A stretch of DNA of 64,000 nucleotides, from positions 1 through 64,000 of the forward strand of contig JFBG01000019.1 of NCBI GenBank assembly GCA_000583135.1, in the 5' to 3' direction. This DNA comes from Thioalkalivibrio sp. HK1. Its GTDB lineage: Bacteria; Pseudomonadota; Gammaproteobacteria; HK1. The position numbers and the translations under genes were made by a program. Below the pieces are notes generated by a model. It was not told the origin of the DNA. It searched no databases and saw only the letters and a list, made by a program, of their open reading frames with translations. Of the stretch, positions 55,314 through 64,000 are shown one piece after another (position 1 is the stretch's first letter; each line of letters opens with the position of its first letter).

Positions 55314-56733
55314 GCCGGTGCCCGGGATCGAGGGCGCCGGTACCGACCAAGGCGTCATCCTCGTGGTCGGCGGCGGGATCAGCGGGATCACCGCGGCCTT
55401 GGAAGCCACCGAAGCGGGCAAGGATGTGATCCTGATTGAAAAACGTCCCTTCATCGGCGGGCGGATCACCCAACTCTATAAATATTTCCCGAAACTTTGC
55501 CATCCCGTTTGCGGCCTTGAAATCAACCAGCGTCGCATCAAGGCGAGCCCTCGTCTGAGCGTGTTGACCATGGCCTCGCTCGAATCGTTGCGGGGGACGG
55601 CGGGCGATTACACCGCGAGCGTTCGCATCGCCCCGCGCTATGTCAATGATCGCTGCACCGCTTGCGGGGCCTGCGCCGAGGCGGTGCAAGCCGAATTCAA
55701 CGACGAATTCCACGACGGTCTCGGGTTGACGAGCGCCGATCGCTCTCATGCCGCGTCGGATGATTCATCCGGTGACTCATCCGGCGCTGACCCATCCGGT
55801 GATTCATCGACCGGCCCCTTAAAGCCCGCTCGCCGCAAGGGGGCGTATCTGCCCTATCCGATGGCTTGGCCGGAGCGATTCGTGCTCGATCCGCGCATCA
55901 TCGGCACCGAGGATGCGCGCCGCGCATTCGATGCCTGTCGCTACGGGGCGATCGATCTCGACATGACCGAGGAGACTGTCGAGCTGAAAGTCGCCGCGGT
56001 GATCTGGGCCACGGGCTGGAAGCCCTACGATGCCGCGAAGATCCAGCCCTACGGCTACGGTCGGATCCCGAATGTCATCACCAGTTTGGAGCTCGAGCGC
56101 ATGATGGATCCGCTGGGGCCGACCGGGGGGAAGTTGGTGCGTCCCTCGGACGGTCTTCCGGCGCGCAATGTCGCCTTCATCCAGTGCGCAGGTTCCAGAG
56201 ATCGCAATCACTTGCGCCATTGCTCTCGTATCTGCTGCATGGTTTCGCTCAAGCAAAGCACCTATACCCGAGAGCGCTACGGGGACGAGGGCGAAGCCAC
56301 CATCTATTACATCGATATCAGGGCCATCGATCGTCTCGAGGATTTCTACCGCAAGATCAAGAGCGATCCGAAGGTGCGTTTCATCAAATCCAAGGTCGCC
56401 AATATCACCGCCGATCCCCGAAGCGGCGACCCGATATTGCATGGTGTGGATACCGAGGGCTATCGACGCTACTCCAATCCGCATGATTTGGTCGTACTCG
56501 CCATCGGGATGCAGCCGAGTGTGGGAGGCGATGATTTCCCCTTCGAGGTGGTGGTCAATCGCGACGGTTTCATCGAGCCCGATCCGCGCAACGGGGCGAT
56601 CTTCGCCGCCGGTTGCGCAACGGACGCTCTCGATGTCAATCGCTCGGTGCAAAGCGCAACCGCCGCCGCTTTGCGGGCGGTGCAGGTGGTCAATGCCGGG
56701 ACCATGCCCGGTCTCGAATCGCGAAGGGATTGA
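55306..56733 (+). CDS. qmoA: QmoA-like FAD protein (HdrA family)
   Basis: A 475-residue HdrA-type flavoprotein: FAD-binding [19 protein letters not shown] near the N-terminus, [17 protein letters not shown], and [14 protein letters not shown] with clustered cysteines. QmoA works with QmoB in electron transfer between APS reductase and a quinone or other carrier. GTG at 55306 follows AAAGGA and overlaps the sat stop; earlier in-frame ATGs lie inside sat. It is longer than usual because of a Ser/Asp/Gly-rich insert near residues 150-185 that contains tandem SSGDSSG-like units. Confidence 0.85.
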   Translation: MPEPVPGIEGAGTDQGVILVVGGGISGITAALEATEAGKDVILIEKRPFIGGRITQLYKYFPKLCHPVCGLEINQRRIKASPRLSVLTMASLESLRGTAGDYTASVRIAPRYVNDRCTACGACAEAVQAEFNDEFHDGLGLTSADRSHAASDDSSGDSSGADPSGDSSTGPLKPARRKGAYLPYPMAWPERFVLDPRIIGTEDARRAFDACRYGAIDLDMTEETVELKVAAVIWATGWKPYDAAKIQPYGYGRIPNVITSLELERMMDPLGPTGGKLVRPSDGLPARNVAFIQCAGSRDRNHLRHCSRICCMVSLKQSTYTRERYGDEGEATIYYIDIRAIDRLEDFYRKIKSDPKVRFIKSKVANITADPRSGDPILHGVDTEGYRRYSNPHDLVVLAIGMQPSVGGDDFPFEVVVNRDGFIEPDPRNGAIFAAGCATDALDVNRSVQSATAAALRAVQVVNAGTMPGLESRRD

Positions 56734-56753
56734 GGCGCCAAGGGGGATTGAAG

Positions 56754-59132
56754 GTGGCCAAAGAGAGAAAGATCGGCGCATATATCTGCCGCGGATGCGG
56801 GATCGGGCAGGCTCTCGATGCGGATCGCCTCGAGGAGGTGGCCGCCCGCGAGGGTCGCGCGAATCTGGTTCGACAGCATGATTTTTTATGCGCCCCCGAG
56901 GGCGTCGAGACCATTCGTGCCGATCTCGCCTCGGGGGAGGTGAGCGATGTCGTTGTTTGTGCCTGCTCCGGGCGCGCCATGACCTCGACTTTCCGTTTCG
57001 ACGGCGTGGCGGTGGCGCGGGCGAATCTGCGCGAGGGAGTGGTTTGGTCCCGCGCCCGAAAAGGCGAGTCATCGGCGCTTGCGGATGCCGGCTCGTCCGA
57101 TTCATCGGAGCGAGGCGAGATCCCGGCAAAGACCGGCGAGACGACCGGCGAGGCCGAGGTTTCGTCCTCCGAGCGAGAGACGATGCAGGAAATGGCCGAC
57201 GATCATATCCGCATGGCCTGCACCGAAATCCGCTTCATGACCCCTCCCTCGCCCAGTTTGGAGCAAACCCTCAACCGAACCATCCTCGTGGTGGGCGGCG
57301 GGATAAGCGGCATGACCGCCGCCTTGGAATCCGCCCGCGCCGGATATTCGGTCACCATCGTCGAGAAAAGCGCGACCTTGGGGGGATTCGCCGCTCGCCT
57401 GTGGAAGCGCATCCCGGATCGATCCCCTTGCGAGGCTCCGGTCGACCCCGGGATTGCAACGCTTGTCAGCGAAGTGAGCGTTCATGAACGCATCACGGTG
57501 GAGACATCATCCAAGATATCCAGGACATCGGGCTCTCCGGGGAAGTTCAAGGTCACGATCGAACGATGCGATCCCGCCTCCGGCGACGATGGCTCTACCG
57601 GTAGCCGCACCGAGACCTTCGGTGCGATTATCCAGGCGACCGGATTCACCCCCTTCGATCCCTCCCATATCCCCGAACTCGGCTATGCCGCCTCGGGCGA
57701 TGTGGTGACATCGAGCGAGCTCGAAGCCTTGGCCCTTGCCGCCAAGGGCGAGGCTCTTGTGCGGCCCTCGGATGCCAAGCCGATAAAGAGCGTTCTCTTC
57801 GTGCAGTGCGCCGGGCAGCGCAGCTCCAAGCCGGGTCATCTTTCCTATTGTTCGGGTTATTGCTGTGCTGCGAGCATCAAGCAGGCGATGTATTTCCAAG
57901 ATGCCGATCCCTCGATCGAGACCGTGGTGCTCTATAGCGATATGCGCACCCCGGGCTCGGGCGGCGAGGATTTCTACCGTAGCGGCCAAAGCCGAGGGAT
58001 CGTCTTTACCAAGGGTGAAACGAGTGCGATTTCGGCCGCCGGCGAAGGTGGCGGGGCTCGGGTGCGCTATCGGGATCTGATCCTCGACGAGGAGGTCGAG
58101 CGGGATTTCGATCTCGTGGTGCTCGCCACCGGAATGGTTGCCAATGCCGGGGTCGATTCCGAGGCGAACGATACGAAGACGGATGAGCCCGATACGAACG
58201 CTTCCGCCCCCGCTGCGATCGAGATTCCGGTGGAGTCGATCCTCAACCTCACCTATCGACAAGGGCCGGATCTTCCGCATCTCGCCCACGGATTCGCCGA
58301 TTCGCATTTCATCTGCTTTCCCTACGAGACCCGTCGCACCGGCATTTACGCGGCGGGGCCGGTGCGGCGGCCGATGGATATCGCCCAAGCCCGAGAGGAT
58401 GCCACCGGGTCCGCGATGAAGGCGATCCAGGCGATAGAGAATGCAGGCCGGGGGCGGGCGGCCCATCCTCGCTCGGGCGATCTCAGTTTTCCGAAGGTTC
58501 GCTATGACGGCTGCACCCAGTGCAAGCGTTGCACGGTGGAGTGTCCCTTCGGGGCCATCGACGAGGACGAAAAACGCTATCCGCTCTTCAACGAGAGCCG
58601 CTGCCGCCGCTGCGGTACCTGTATGGGGGCGTGTCCGGTACGGGTGATATCGTTTGAAAACTATTCGATCGATACCGTGGGCCAGCAGATCAAGAGCGTC
58701 GAGATCCCCGACGAGACCGAAAACAAACCGCGTATCCTCGTCTTGGCCTGCGAGAACGATGCGTGGCCCGCATTGGATATGGCGGCTCGCCTGCGCCGAT
58801 CGTGGAGCGTCTTCGCTCGCGTCATCCCCATCCGCTGCTTGGGCAGCGTCAACACCATCTGGGTGACGGATGCCCTCAATGCCGGTTACGATGGGGTGAT
58901 GCTGATGGGATGCAAGTCGGGCGAGAACTACCAATGCCATTTCGTCAAAGGGTCGGAGATGGCGCAGTATCGGATGACGAAAATCGACGATACCTTGGAG
59001 CAGCTCGGGCTCGAAAAGGAGCGGGTCATCACCCATGAGGTGGCGATTACCGATATCGAGCGGGCGCCGCGCTTGATCAACGAGATGGAGCGGACCATCG
59101 CTCGTATCGGACCGAGTCCTTTGAAGTTCTAA
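56754..59132 (+). CDS. qmoB: QmoB-like HdrA/MvhD fusion
   Basis: A 792-residue protein: an N-terminal cysteine-bearing part (YICRGCGIG, VVCACSGRAM), an HdrA FAD domain ([19 protein letters not shown]), two ferredoxin clusters (CTQCKRCTVECP from residue 587, CRRCGTCMGACP from 617) and a C-terminal MvhD-like domain (LACENDAWPALDMAARLRRS, GCKSGENYQCHF). This is the QmoB architecture. GTG at 56754 after AAGGGGG gives the family N-terminus. Acidic low-complexity segments near residues 105-145 and 465-480 are inserts not typical of the family. Confidence 0.87.
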   Translation: MAKERKIGAYICRGCGIGQALDADRLEEVAAREGRANLVRQHDFLCAPEGVETIRADLASGEVSDVVVCACSGRAMTSTFRFDGVAVARANLREGVVWSRARKGESSALADAGSSDSSERGEIPAKTGETTGEAEVSSSERETMQEMADDHIRMACTEIRFMTPPSPSLEQTLNRTILVVGGGISGMTAALESARAGYSVTIVEKSATLGGFAARLWKRIPDRSPCEAPVDPGIATLVSEVSVHERITVETSSKISRTSGSPGKFKVTIERCDPASGDDGSTGSRTETFGAIIQATGFTPFDPSHIPELGYAASGDVVTSSELEALALAAKGEALVRPSDAKPIKSVLFVQCAGQRSSKPGHLSYCSGYCCAASIKQAMYFQDADPSIETVVLYSDMRTPGSGGEDFYRSGQSRGIVFTKGETSAISAAGEGGGARVRYRDLILDEEVERDFDLVVLATGMVANAGVDSEANDTKTDEPDTNASAPAAIEIPVESILNLTYRQGPDLPHLAHGFADSHFICFPYETRRTGIYAAGPVRRPMDIAQAREDATGSAMKAIQAIENAGRGRAAHPRSGDLSFPKVRYDGCTQCKRCTVECPFGAIDEDEKRYPLFNESRCRRCGTCMGACPVRVISFENYSIDTVGQQIKSVEIPDETENKPRILVLACENDAWPALDMAARLRRSWSVFARVIPIRCLGSVNTIWVTDALNAGYDGVMLMGCKSGENYQCHFVKGSEMAQYRMTKIDDTLEQLGLEKERVITHEVAITDIERAPRLINEMERTIARIGPSPLKF

Positions 59133-59333
59133 GGGCTCCGGGCTGTCTTGCGGATCGGCGTCGGCGGGACGGGTGTCGATGTCCGCTTTTTCGAGACGAT
59201 GGCCTTCGGCTGAGGATCGATTGGATGCCGATCGATTGCGGATGCCCGGCAGGTCGATCGATCGGAGAATTTCCGGATTCGGCCCTTCGAGGGTTCGAGG
59301 GGTTTTGCGCTTTCCAAGGAGGGTGAGGTCTCG

Positions 59334-59972
59334 ATGAGCGAGAACAACAACGAGATGATCGAGCGCTATCGCGGCAATTTCCTGCGCGAGGTGGAAGATA
59401 ATGTGGAAGAGGGGGAGTGGGTGAAGATGTGCATGCAGTGCGGGGTCTGTTCGGGATCGTGCCCCTTGGGTCCGCACTGGGATTTCGGACCCCAGACCCT
59501 GTTCATGATGATCCGCGCCGGCAAACGAGACGAAGTGTTGGCGGCCGAAGGTCCGTGGATGTGCACCTCCTGCTATAACTGCATCGTGCGCTGCCCCAGG
59601 GAATTGCCGATCACCCACATCATGCACGGGCTTGCGCACTATGCGGTACGCATGGGTCTGGCACCGAAAAACCAACCCACCCGCAAATTCTCCGATCTCT
59701 TTTGGAAGAATTTGAAGGCCGACGGTCGAGTCAACGAACTGCGCTTGGGAATCTCTCTTTATTTCATGCACGGCTTCGTGGATGGGATCAAGACCGCGCT
59801 GAAAAAGGCGCCGCTCGGTCTGGGCATGGTACGCACGAAGCGGATGAATCCGATGGAGTTTTTCGGCGGTCATAAAGTGCGAGATCGCAAAGGCTTTCAT
59901 CGGATGCTCGAAAAAGCCGAGGAAATCGAAAGCGCTCGCATAGAAAAAGGCCCTCGCCCCGGCGCCGAGTGA
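59334..59972 (+). CDS. hdrC: HdrC-like iron-sulfur protein
   Basis: A 212-residue soluble protein with two complete 4Fe-4S motifs: Cys33, 36, 39, 43 (CMQCGVCSGSCP) and Cys77, 80, 83, 87 (CTSCYNCIVRCP). It corresponds to the N-terminal half of QmoC but has no membrane domain, so this locus uses a soluble HdrC plus HdrB in place of the usual membrane QmoC. AAGGAGGGTGAGG lies before the ATG. It probably passes electrons between QmoAB and HdrB. Confidence 0.87.
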   Translation: MSENNNEMIERYRGNFLREVEDNVEEGEWVKMCMQCGVCSGSCPLGPHWDFGPQTLFMMIRAGKRDEVLAAEGPWMCTSCYNCIVRCPRELPITHIMHGLAHYAVRMGLAPKNQPTRKFSDLFWKNLKADGRVNELRLGISLYFMHGFVDGIKTALKKAPLGLGMVRTKRMNPMEFFGGHKVRDRKGFHRMLEKAEEIESARIEKGPRPGAE

Positions 59973-60077
59973 GTCTCGAAACGCCGATGAGCGGCGATAT
60001 CGAATCACGCCCTTGGGGTGCGATTTCGAACGCTCGAACGACAATCCTTGCCAATCCTCACTTGGAGGGAATGCAAA

Positions 60078-60980
60078 ATGCCTAAGCGTCAATATTCGTT
60101 TTACCCGGGCTGCTCCTCCCAAAAAGGCGCATCGGCCTCGAACTACCTGACCTCGGTGGAGGCGATGTGCGACGAACTCGATGTCGAGCTCAACGAGATT
60201 CCGGACTGGAATTGCTGCTCGGCGTCCATCGGTTATTGCGGAGGCGGAGAACTTCCACGCCTTGCGCTCTCGGCTCGCAATATCGCCTTGTCCGAAGAGC
60301 ACAACCGCGGCCAGGATATCGTCGCCACCTGCGCTGCGTGCTGGCTCGCCACCCGCGAGACGAAAGAGCGTCTCGAAGAGGATGACGACTTGATGCGCGA
60401 GACCAACCAAGCCCTTGCCGAGGCGGGCTTGGTGCTCGAGAACACCACCCGCATCCGGCACATGGTCGAGGTATTGATAGAGGATATCGGCTATGAAGAG
60501 ATGGGCCGTCATGTCAAAAAGCCGCTCGAGGGGATGAAGATCGCAGGATATGTGGGCTGTCAGACCAATCGACCCTTCGGCATCGAGGGCGAGTCCTTCG
60601 AAAATCCGATGTACCTCGACAAACTCACCGAGACCTTGGGGGCGGAATCGGTCAAGGACTACGATCGAAAGGTCTCCTGCTGCGGCGGGGCGCTGGCCTT
60701 TTCCGAGCCGGAGAAGAGCCAGGCGCTGATCAAGGAAATCATCGAGGCCGCCTATGACGGCGGGGCGGATATGATCGTCACCCCCTGTCCGGTTTGCCAG
60801 ATGAATGTCGAGATCTACCAAGATGAAATCAATGCCAAGTACGGCACGCGCTTCGATATGCCGGTCGCCTATTACAGCACGTTGATGGCGGTGGCCTACG
60901 GCAAAACCCCGAAACAGGCCGGTCTCGACGGGCATGTGATTCGGGCGAAAAAACTCGAGAAGATCGCCGGCAAAGGCTGA
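60078..60980 (+). CDS. hdrB: HdrB-like heterodisulfide reductase subunit
   Basis: A 300-residue protein with two CCG domains: [11 protein letters not shown]...[15 protein letters not shown]...CAACW and [11 protein letters not shown]...[12 protein letters not shown]...CPVCQMN. In methanogens these cysteines bind the non-cubane clusters that reduce heterodisulfides; the bacterial substrate is a disulfide or protein thiol not known here. ATG at 60078 follows GGAGGG. Last gene of the sat-qmoAB-hdrCB operon. Confidence 0.88.
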   Translation: MPKRQYSFYPGCSSQKGASASNYLTSVEAMCDELDVELNEIPDWNCCSASIGYCGGGELPRLALSARNIALSEEHNRGQDIVATCAACWLATRETKERLEEDDDLMRETNQALAEAGLVLENTTRIRHMVEVLIEDIGYEEMGRHVKKPLEGMKIAGYVGCQTNRPFGIEGESFENPMYLDKLTETLGAESVKDYDRKVSCCGGALAFSEPEKSQALIKEIIEAAYDGGADMIVTPCPVCQMNVEIYQDEINAKYGTRFDMPVAYYSTLMAVAYGKTPKQAGLDGHVIRAKKLEKIAGKG

Positions 60981-61057
60981 TTCCTCGGTTCTTGCCGATA
61001 TCCTCTCGCCGAGATCCGCCGCCTTCGAAGCCCATTCACTCGATAAGGAACGCTTCC

Positions 61058-61459
61058 ATGAAATTGATGCATACGATGTTGCGGGTCGGCGATTTGCAGC
61101 GCTCGATCGACTTCTATACCAAGGTCATCGGGATGGATCTGCTGCGCACCACCGAGCGTCCGGAGCAGAAGTACTCGCTGGCTTTCGTCGGATTCGGAGG
61201 CGGTAATCGCAACGGCGAAGCGGAGATCGAGCTCACATACAACCACGGTGTCGATCGCTACGATCTCGGGGATGCCTACGGGCATATCGCGCTCGGAGTG
61301 GATGATGTCGCTGCCACTTGCGAGCGTATTCGGGCTGCGGGCGGCAATATCACCCGCGAGGCGGGGCCGGTCAAAGGCGGCGATACGATCATCGCCTTCG
61401 TCGATGATCCGGATGGCTACAAGGTCGAGTTGATCCAGATCGGCACCCTCGATATTTGA
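61058..61459 (+). CDS. gloA: Lactoylglutathione lyase (glyoxalase I)
   Basis: A 134-residue vicinal-oxygen-chelate enzyme: [26 protein letters not shown] (here noted as the [12 protein letters not shown] block with the first His), [12 protein letters not shown] and GYGHIAL-type [11 protein letters not shown], ending in [12 protein letters not shown] with the last metal glutamate. It detoxifies methylglyoxal with glutathione. Its length equals the bacterial family. A hairpin terminator follows. Confidence 0.93.
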   Translation: MKLMHTMLRVGDLQRSIDFYTKVIGMDLLRTTERPEQKYSLAFVGFGGGNRNGEAEIELTYNHGVDRYDLGDAYGHIALGVDDVAATCERIRAAGGNITREAGPVKGGDTIIAFVDDPDGYKVELIQIGTLDI

Positions 61460-61470
61460 TCCGATCGGAT

Positions 61471-61506
61471 AAGGGCCGGGGCCGCCTTTCGCCTCGGCCT
61501 TGTTTA
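61471..61506 (+). terminator. Terminator after gloA
   Basis: AAGGGCCGGGGC pairs with GCCTCGGCCTT (one bulge, one G-U pair), 8-nt loop, followed by GTTT. It starts 12 bases after the gloA stop. Confidence 0.6.
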
Positions 61507-61608
61507 GGCCCGTACTGGCTTATCGTTCCCATCGCTCGGGGTTTGATCGACGGCCGAGTGATTTGCCCGAAGGCTATCTCTCATCTCGTAAAAACGAGGG
61601 CGCGCCGT

Positions 61609-62529
61609 TCAGCCCTTGCTCGGCGATGATCGTCGATCGTTGTCGCCGATCGGAAGGTCGGGGTTCTCTTCGAGGACCGTTTTTGCAATCGCCGAAAAAT
61701 CATCCACGCTCAGCATTTCCGGTCGCATCGTCGGATCGAGCCCGGCGGTGCGAATCGTTTCCTCGTTGCAGATATCGCCCAAGGCGTTGCGCAGCATTTT
61801 GCGGCGCTTCGAAAAGCAGGCCTTGGCGATGATTTCGAGGCATCTTTTCGTGCGCAGGTCGAGCATCGGTTGCGGGCGGGGGGTTAGCCGTATGACCGAG
61901 GAATCGACCTTGGGCGCCGGAGTGAAGGCATCGGGTTCGACCGTGAACAAAGGCTCCGGCTCGCAATCGATTTGCAGCATCACGCCGAGTCGCCCCCATG
62001 CCTTGCTACCGGGAAGAGCGACGATGCGCTCCACCACTTCCTTTTGCAGCATCAGATGCATATCCTCGATCGAAGGCAGCGATGCCAGCAGTTTGAAGAT
62101 GAGCGGGGTGGAGATGTTATAGGGGAGGTTGCCGACGATGCGTAGCGGTGGCGGGGAGACGGCGGTGAAATCGAAATCGAGGGCATCGGCTTGGGTAACG
62201 AACAATCGCCGCTCGGGGGGCGCTGCGCTTCGTCTTGCGGCGCTCGATTCGAATGCGTAGGCCGCGCCCGCACTGCCGATTCGCCTTTCCAAGTCGTCGG
62301 CGAGATCCCGATCGATCTCGATCGCATGCAAGGTGCAGCCGGATGCGAGGAGGGGGCGGGTGAGGGCGCCGCGTCCGGGGCCGATTTCGACGATGCAATC
62401 ATCCGCTTGCGGGTCGATTTCGTCGATGATGCGCCCGATCACCGCCTGATCGCGCAAAAAATGCTGCCCGAAGCGTTTACGCGCCCGGGGCATCCCTCCT
62501 CGACGATCCTCGCCGGTGCTTGTTGCCAT
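61609..62529 (-). CDS. rsmA: 16S rRNA dimethyladenosine transferase
   Basis: A 306-residue KsgA family methyltransferase: RARKRFGQHFL at the start of the domain, SAM-binding EIGPGRGALT, and the catalytic GNLPYNIST. It dimethylates two adjacent adenines near the 16S rRNA 3' end. The start at 62529 gives a 12-residue extension before the alternative start at 62493. It follows pdxA by 70 bases in the conserved surA-pdxA-rsmA order. Confidence 0.93.
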   Translation of the reverse strand: MATSTGEDRRGGMPRARKRFGQHFLRDQAVIGRIIDEIDPQADDCIVEIGPGRGALTRPLLASGCTLHAIEIDRDLADDLERRIGSAGAAYAFESSAARRSAAPPERRLFVTQADALDFDFTAVSPPPLRIVGNLPYNISTPLIFKLLASLPSIEDMHLMLQKEVVERIVALPGSKAWGRLGVMLQIDCEPEPLFTVEPDAFTPAPKVDSSVIRLTPRPQPMLDLRTKRCLEIIAKACFSKRRKMLRNALGDICNEETIRTAGLDPTMRPEMLSVDDFSAIAKTVLEENPDLPIGDNDRRSSPSKG

Positions 62530-62599
62530 TTCGCCAAGGGATCGATGAGGGGATCGAGAAGGACGGGTCCGTCAATGAGCGATTTTTATCGACGGCCCG

Positions 62600-63574
62600 T
62601 CAATGCGGAGCCATCCGACGAGCCATCTCCAAGGCCCGGATGAGGCTCGAGGGATCCGCTTTCCCGCTGCCGGCGAGATCGAAGGCGGTGCCGTGATCCA
62701 CCGAAGTGCGTACGAAGCCGAGCCCCAAGGTGATATTGACGGTCTCGCCGAATCCGCCGTGTTTGAGCACCGGAAGACCCTGGTCATGAAACATCGCCAA
62801 TACGGCATCGGCCCCGACGAGCCTTGCGGGGGTGAAAGCGGTATCGGCGGGTATCGGTCCTTCGACCGAAAGACCTTCCATCACCATTCGATCGATCGCA
62901 GGCTGGATCGATTCGATGTCCTCCCTCCCCAAATGCCCGCCCTCGCCCGCATGCGGATTCAATCCGCATACCAAGATGCGGGGCGCCTCGATCCCGAAGC
63001 GCTTTCGCAGGTCGCCTTCGAGCACCCGCAGGATCTCGACCAGCATCGCCTCGTCGATGGCATCGGGCACCGCTCGCAGCGGCAGATGAGTGGTGGCCAG
63101 CGCCACCCGTAGCCGGTCGTTGCACAGCATCATCACCGGTCGGGCGACGCCGTCCAGTCGGGCGATCCACTCGGTATGCCCGCTGAATGCGATCCCGGCA
63201 TCGTTGATGATTCCTTTATGCACCGGAGCGGTGACGAGCGCCCCGGCATGTCCTCGATGACAGGCCCGCACCGCCTTGTCGATGCATTCGAGCACATAGG
63301 GGCTATTGGCCGCATCCGGGATGCCGAGTTTCGGGAGGCGAGCGATGGGTATGGGCACCACCGGCAGCTCTTTGGGGGTGATATCGTCGCTGCAAGGAAG
63401 CGCATCTTCGTCGATGGGGCGAAGGGTGATGTCGATCCCGAGGATCTTCGCCCGCTCGCCAAGCATCTCCAGGTCGGCGAAGGCGACGAAGGGGATCCCC
63501 TTCGAAGCCGCCGCAAGAGCGATATCCGGACCGATACCGGCGGGTTCCCCCAAGGTCAGAACCGGCGGACGCAT
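62600..63574 (-). CDS. pdxA: 4-hydroxythreonine-4-phosphate dehydrogenase
   Basis: A 324-residue PdxA: TLGEPAGIGPDIAL at the N-terminus, AFSGHTEW, GLNPHAGEGGHLGREDIE and AMFHDQGLPVLK hold the three metal-binding histidines. It catalyses a step of the pyridoxal phosphate pathway. Its start codon overlaps the surA stop (TGATG), so the two are translationally coupled. Confidence 0.94.
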   Translation of the reverse strand: MRPPVLTLGEPAGIGPDIALAAASKGIPFVAFADLEMLGERAKILGIDITLRPIDEDALPCSDDITPKELPVVPIPIARLPKLGIPDAANSPYVLECIDKAVRACHRGHAGALVTAPVHKGIINDAGIAFSGHTEWIARLDGVARPVMMLCNDRLRVALATTHLPLRAVPDAIDEAMLVEILRVLEGDLRKRFGIEAPRILVCGLNPHAGEGGHLGREDIESIQPAIDRMVMEGLSVEGPIPADTAFTPARLVGADAVLAMFHDQGLPVLKHGGFGETVNITLGLGFVRTSVDHGTAFDLAGSGKADPSSLIRALEMARRMAPH

Positions 63575-64000
63575 CAGCGATCGAGCCGATATTCGACATA
63601 AGCCTCGTCCCGAAGCCTACGCAGCCAAAGATCCAGCGCTTCCTCGAATTTCCTCCGCCGGATATTGCGCTGCGCCTCGGCTCGCAGCGCAGCCTCGGTA
63701 TCGTCATGTTCTCGGCGGTCGAGCACTTGGACGATATGCCATCCGAAGCGCGATTGGAAAGGTGCGCTGATCTCGTCTTTTTCCAAAGACAGCATCATCT
63801 GCTCGAATTCCGGCTCGGTCTCCCCGGGGTTGATCCAGCCCAGATCCCCGCCTTTGGAAGAGGAACTGACATCGTCCGAGCGGGCGCGGGCGATGTCCGC
63901 GAAATCCGCTCCGGAGAGGATCTGCTCGCGCAGCACCGTGAGTTGTTGCCGGGCGCTCGCATCGTCGGTGATCTCGTCGGGGACGACCAGAATATGGCGG
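63574..64000 (-). CDS. surA: Periplasmic chaperone SurA, C-terminal part (5' end outside window)
   Basis: The frame runs off the window edge, so only the last 141 or so residues are present. RHILVVPDEI followed by LGWINPGETEPEFEQMM and FGWHIVQVLDRREHD mark a parvulin-type peptidyl-prolyl isomerase domain and the SurA C-terminus. SurA assists folding of outer-membrane proteins in the periplasm. Upstream of pdxA and rsmA as in other gammaproteobacteria. Confidence 0.9.
   Translation of the reverse strand, partial: RHILVVPDEITDDASARQQLTVLREQILSGADFADIARARSDDVSSSSKGGDLGWINPGETEPEFEQMMLSLEKDEISAPFQSRFGWHIVQVLDRREHDDTEAALRAEAQRNIRRRKFEEALDLWLRRLRDEAYVEYRLDR

Noticed and set aside
57507..60935. A 1142-codon open frame on the minus strand opposite qmoB, hdrC and hdrB
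   Set aside because: It runs antisense to genes with clear motifs, has no recognisable domain and an odd composition; it is a by-product of GC-rich codon use.
59334..60980. A full qmoC gene
   Set aside because: HdrC has no membrane domain and is followed by a separate HdrB; no cytochrome-like segment is present.
1..64000. CRISPR arrays, tRNA or rRNA genes
   Set aside because: No regularly spaced repeats and no cloverleaf or rRNA-like sequence was noticed while reading both strands; short tRNA genes could still be missed by eye.

Overview
The window looks like a chromosomal segment of a gammaproteobacterium with sulfur-oxidising capacity. The evidence is the gene order miaB-phoH-ybeY-corC-(island)-lnt, the order surA-pdxA-rsmA, and a sat-qmoA-qmoB-hdrC-hdrB operon that links APS/sulfate chemistry to electron carriers. 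A choline-sulfatase and a DMSP-demethylase-like aminomethyltransferase suggest access to marine osmolytes. Host genes are moderately GC-rich; several accessory blocks are clearly AT-rich. No rRNA, tRNA or CRISPR array was seen.

Layout. 1-12.7 kb: chromate transporter end, radical SAM protein, choline-sulfatase, DUF3750 lipoprotein, copper-type P-ATPase, thrS, a 1.1 kb non-coding stretch with two operator-like palindromes, a dmdA-like gene and an SDR. 12.8-25.3 kb: an AT-rich accessory island with a PLD/SNF2 helicase, a type IIG restriction-modification protein, a silent C-terminal specificity cassette in inverted orientation, a tyrosine recombinase and many decayed IS pieces; its right edge holds a truncated TRAP permease and a broken duplicate of a downstream gene. 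25.3-34.3 kb: pxpABC, a membrane hydrolase, and miaB-phoH-ybeY-corC. 34.7-42.7 kb: a six-gene operon (GHKL ATPase, two unrecognised proteins, PAPS-reductase-like ATP pyrophosphatase, cysteine desulfurase, DUF262/HNH protein), apparently a phosphorothioation-like defence system of unfamiliar composition, with a 13-G tract inside its first gene. 43.2-49.7 kb: SMP-30-like protein, lnt, and a eukaryotic-type ileS. 49.7-52.7 kb: an AAA ATPase gene split by a 1651-bp transposon-like element with inverted ends and a 9-bp target duplication, carrying one secreted cysteine-rich repeat protein and no transposase. 52.8-61.5 kb: LysR regulator diverging from the sat-qmoAB-hdrCB operon, then gloA. 61.6-64 kb: rsmA, pdxA and the 3' part of surA.

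The three most notable systems are the six-gene sulfur-type defence operon, the putative invertible restriction-specificity switch, and the mobile cassette carrying the cysteine-rich protein. All functional statements rest on motif recognition by eye; no database search was run.
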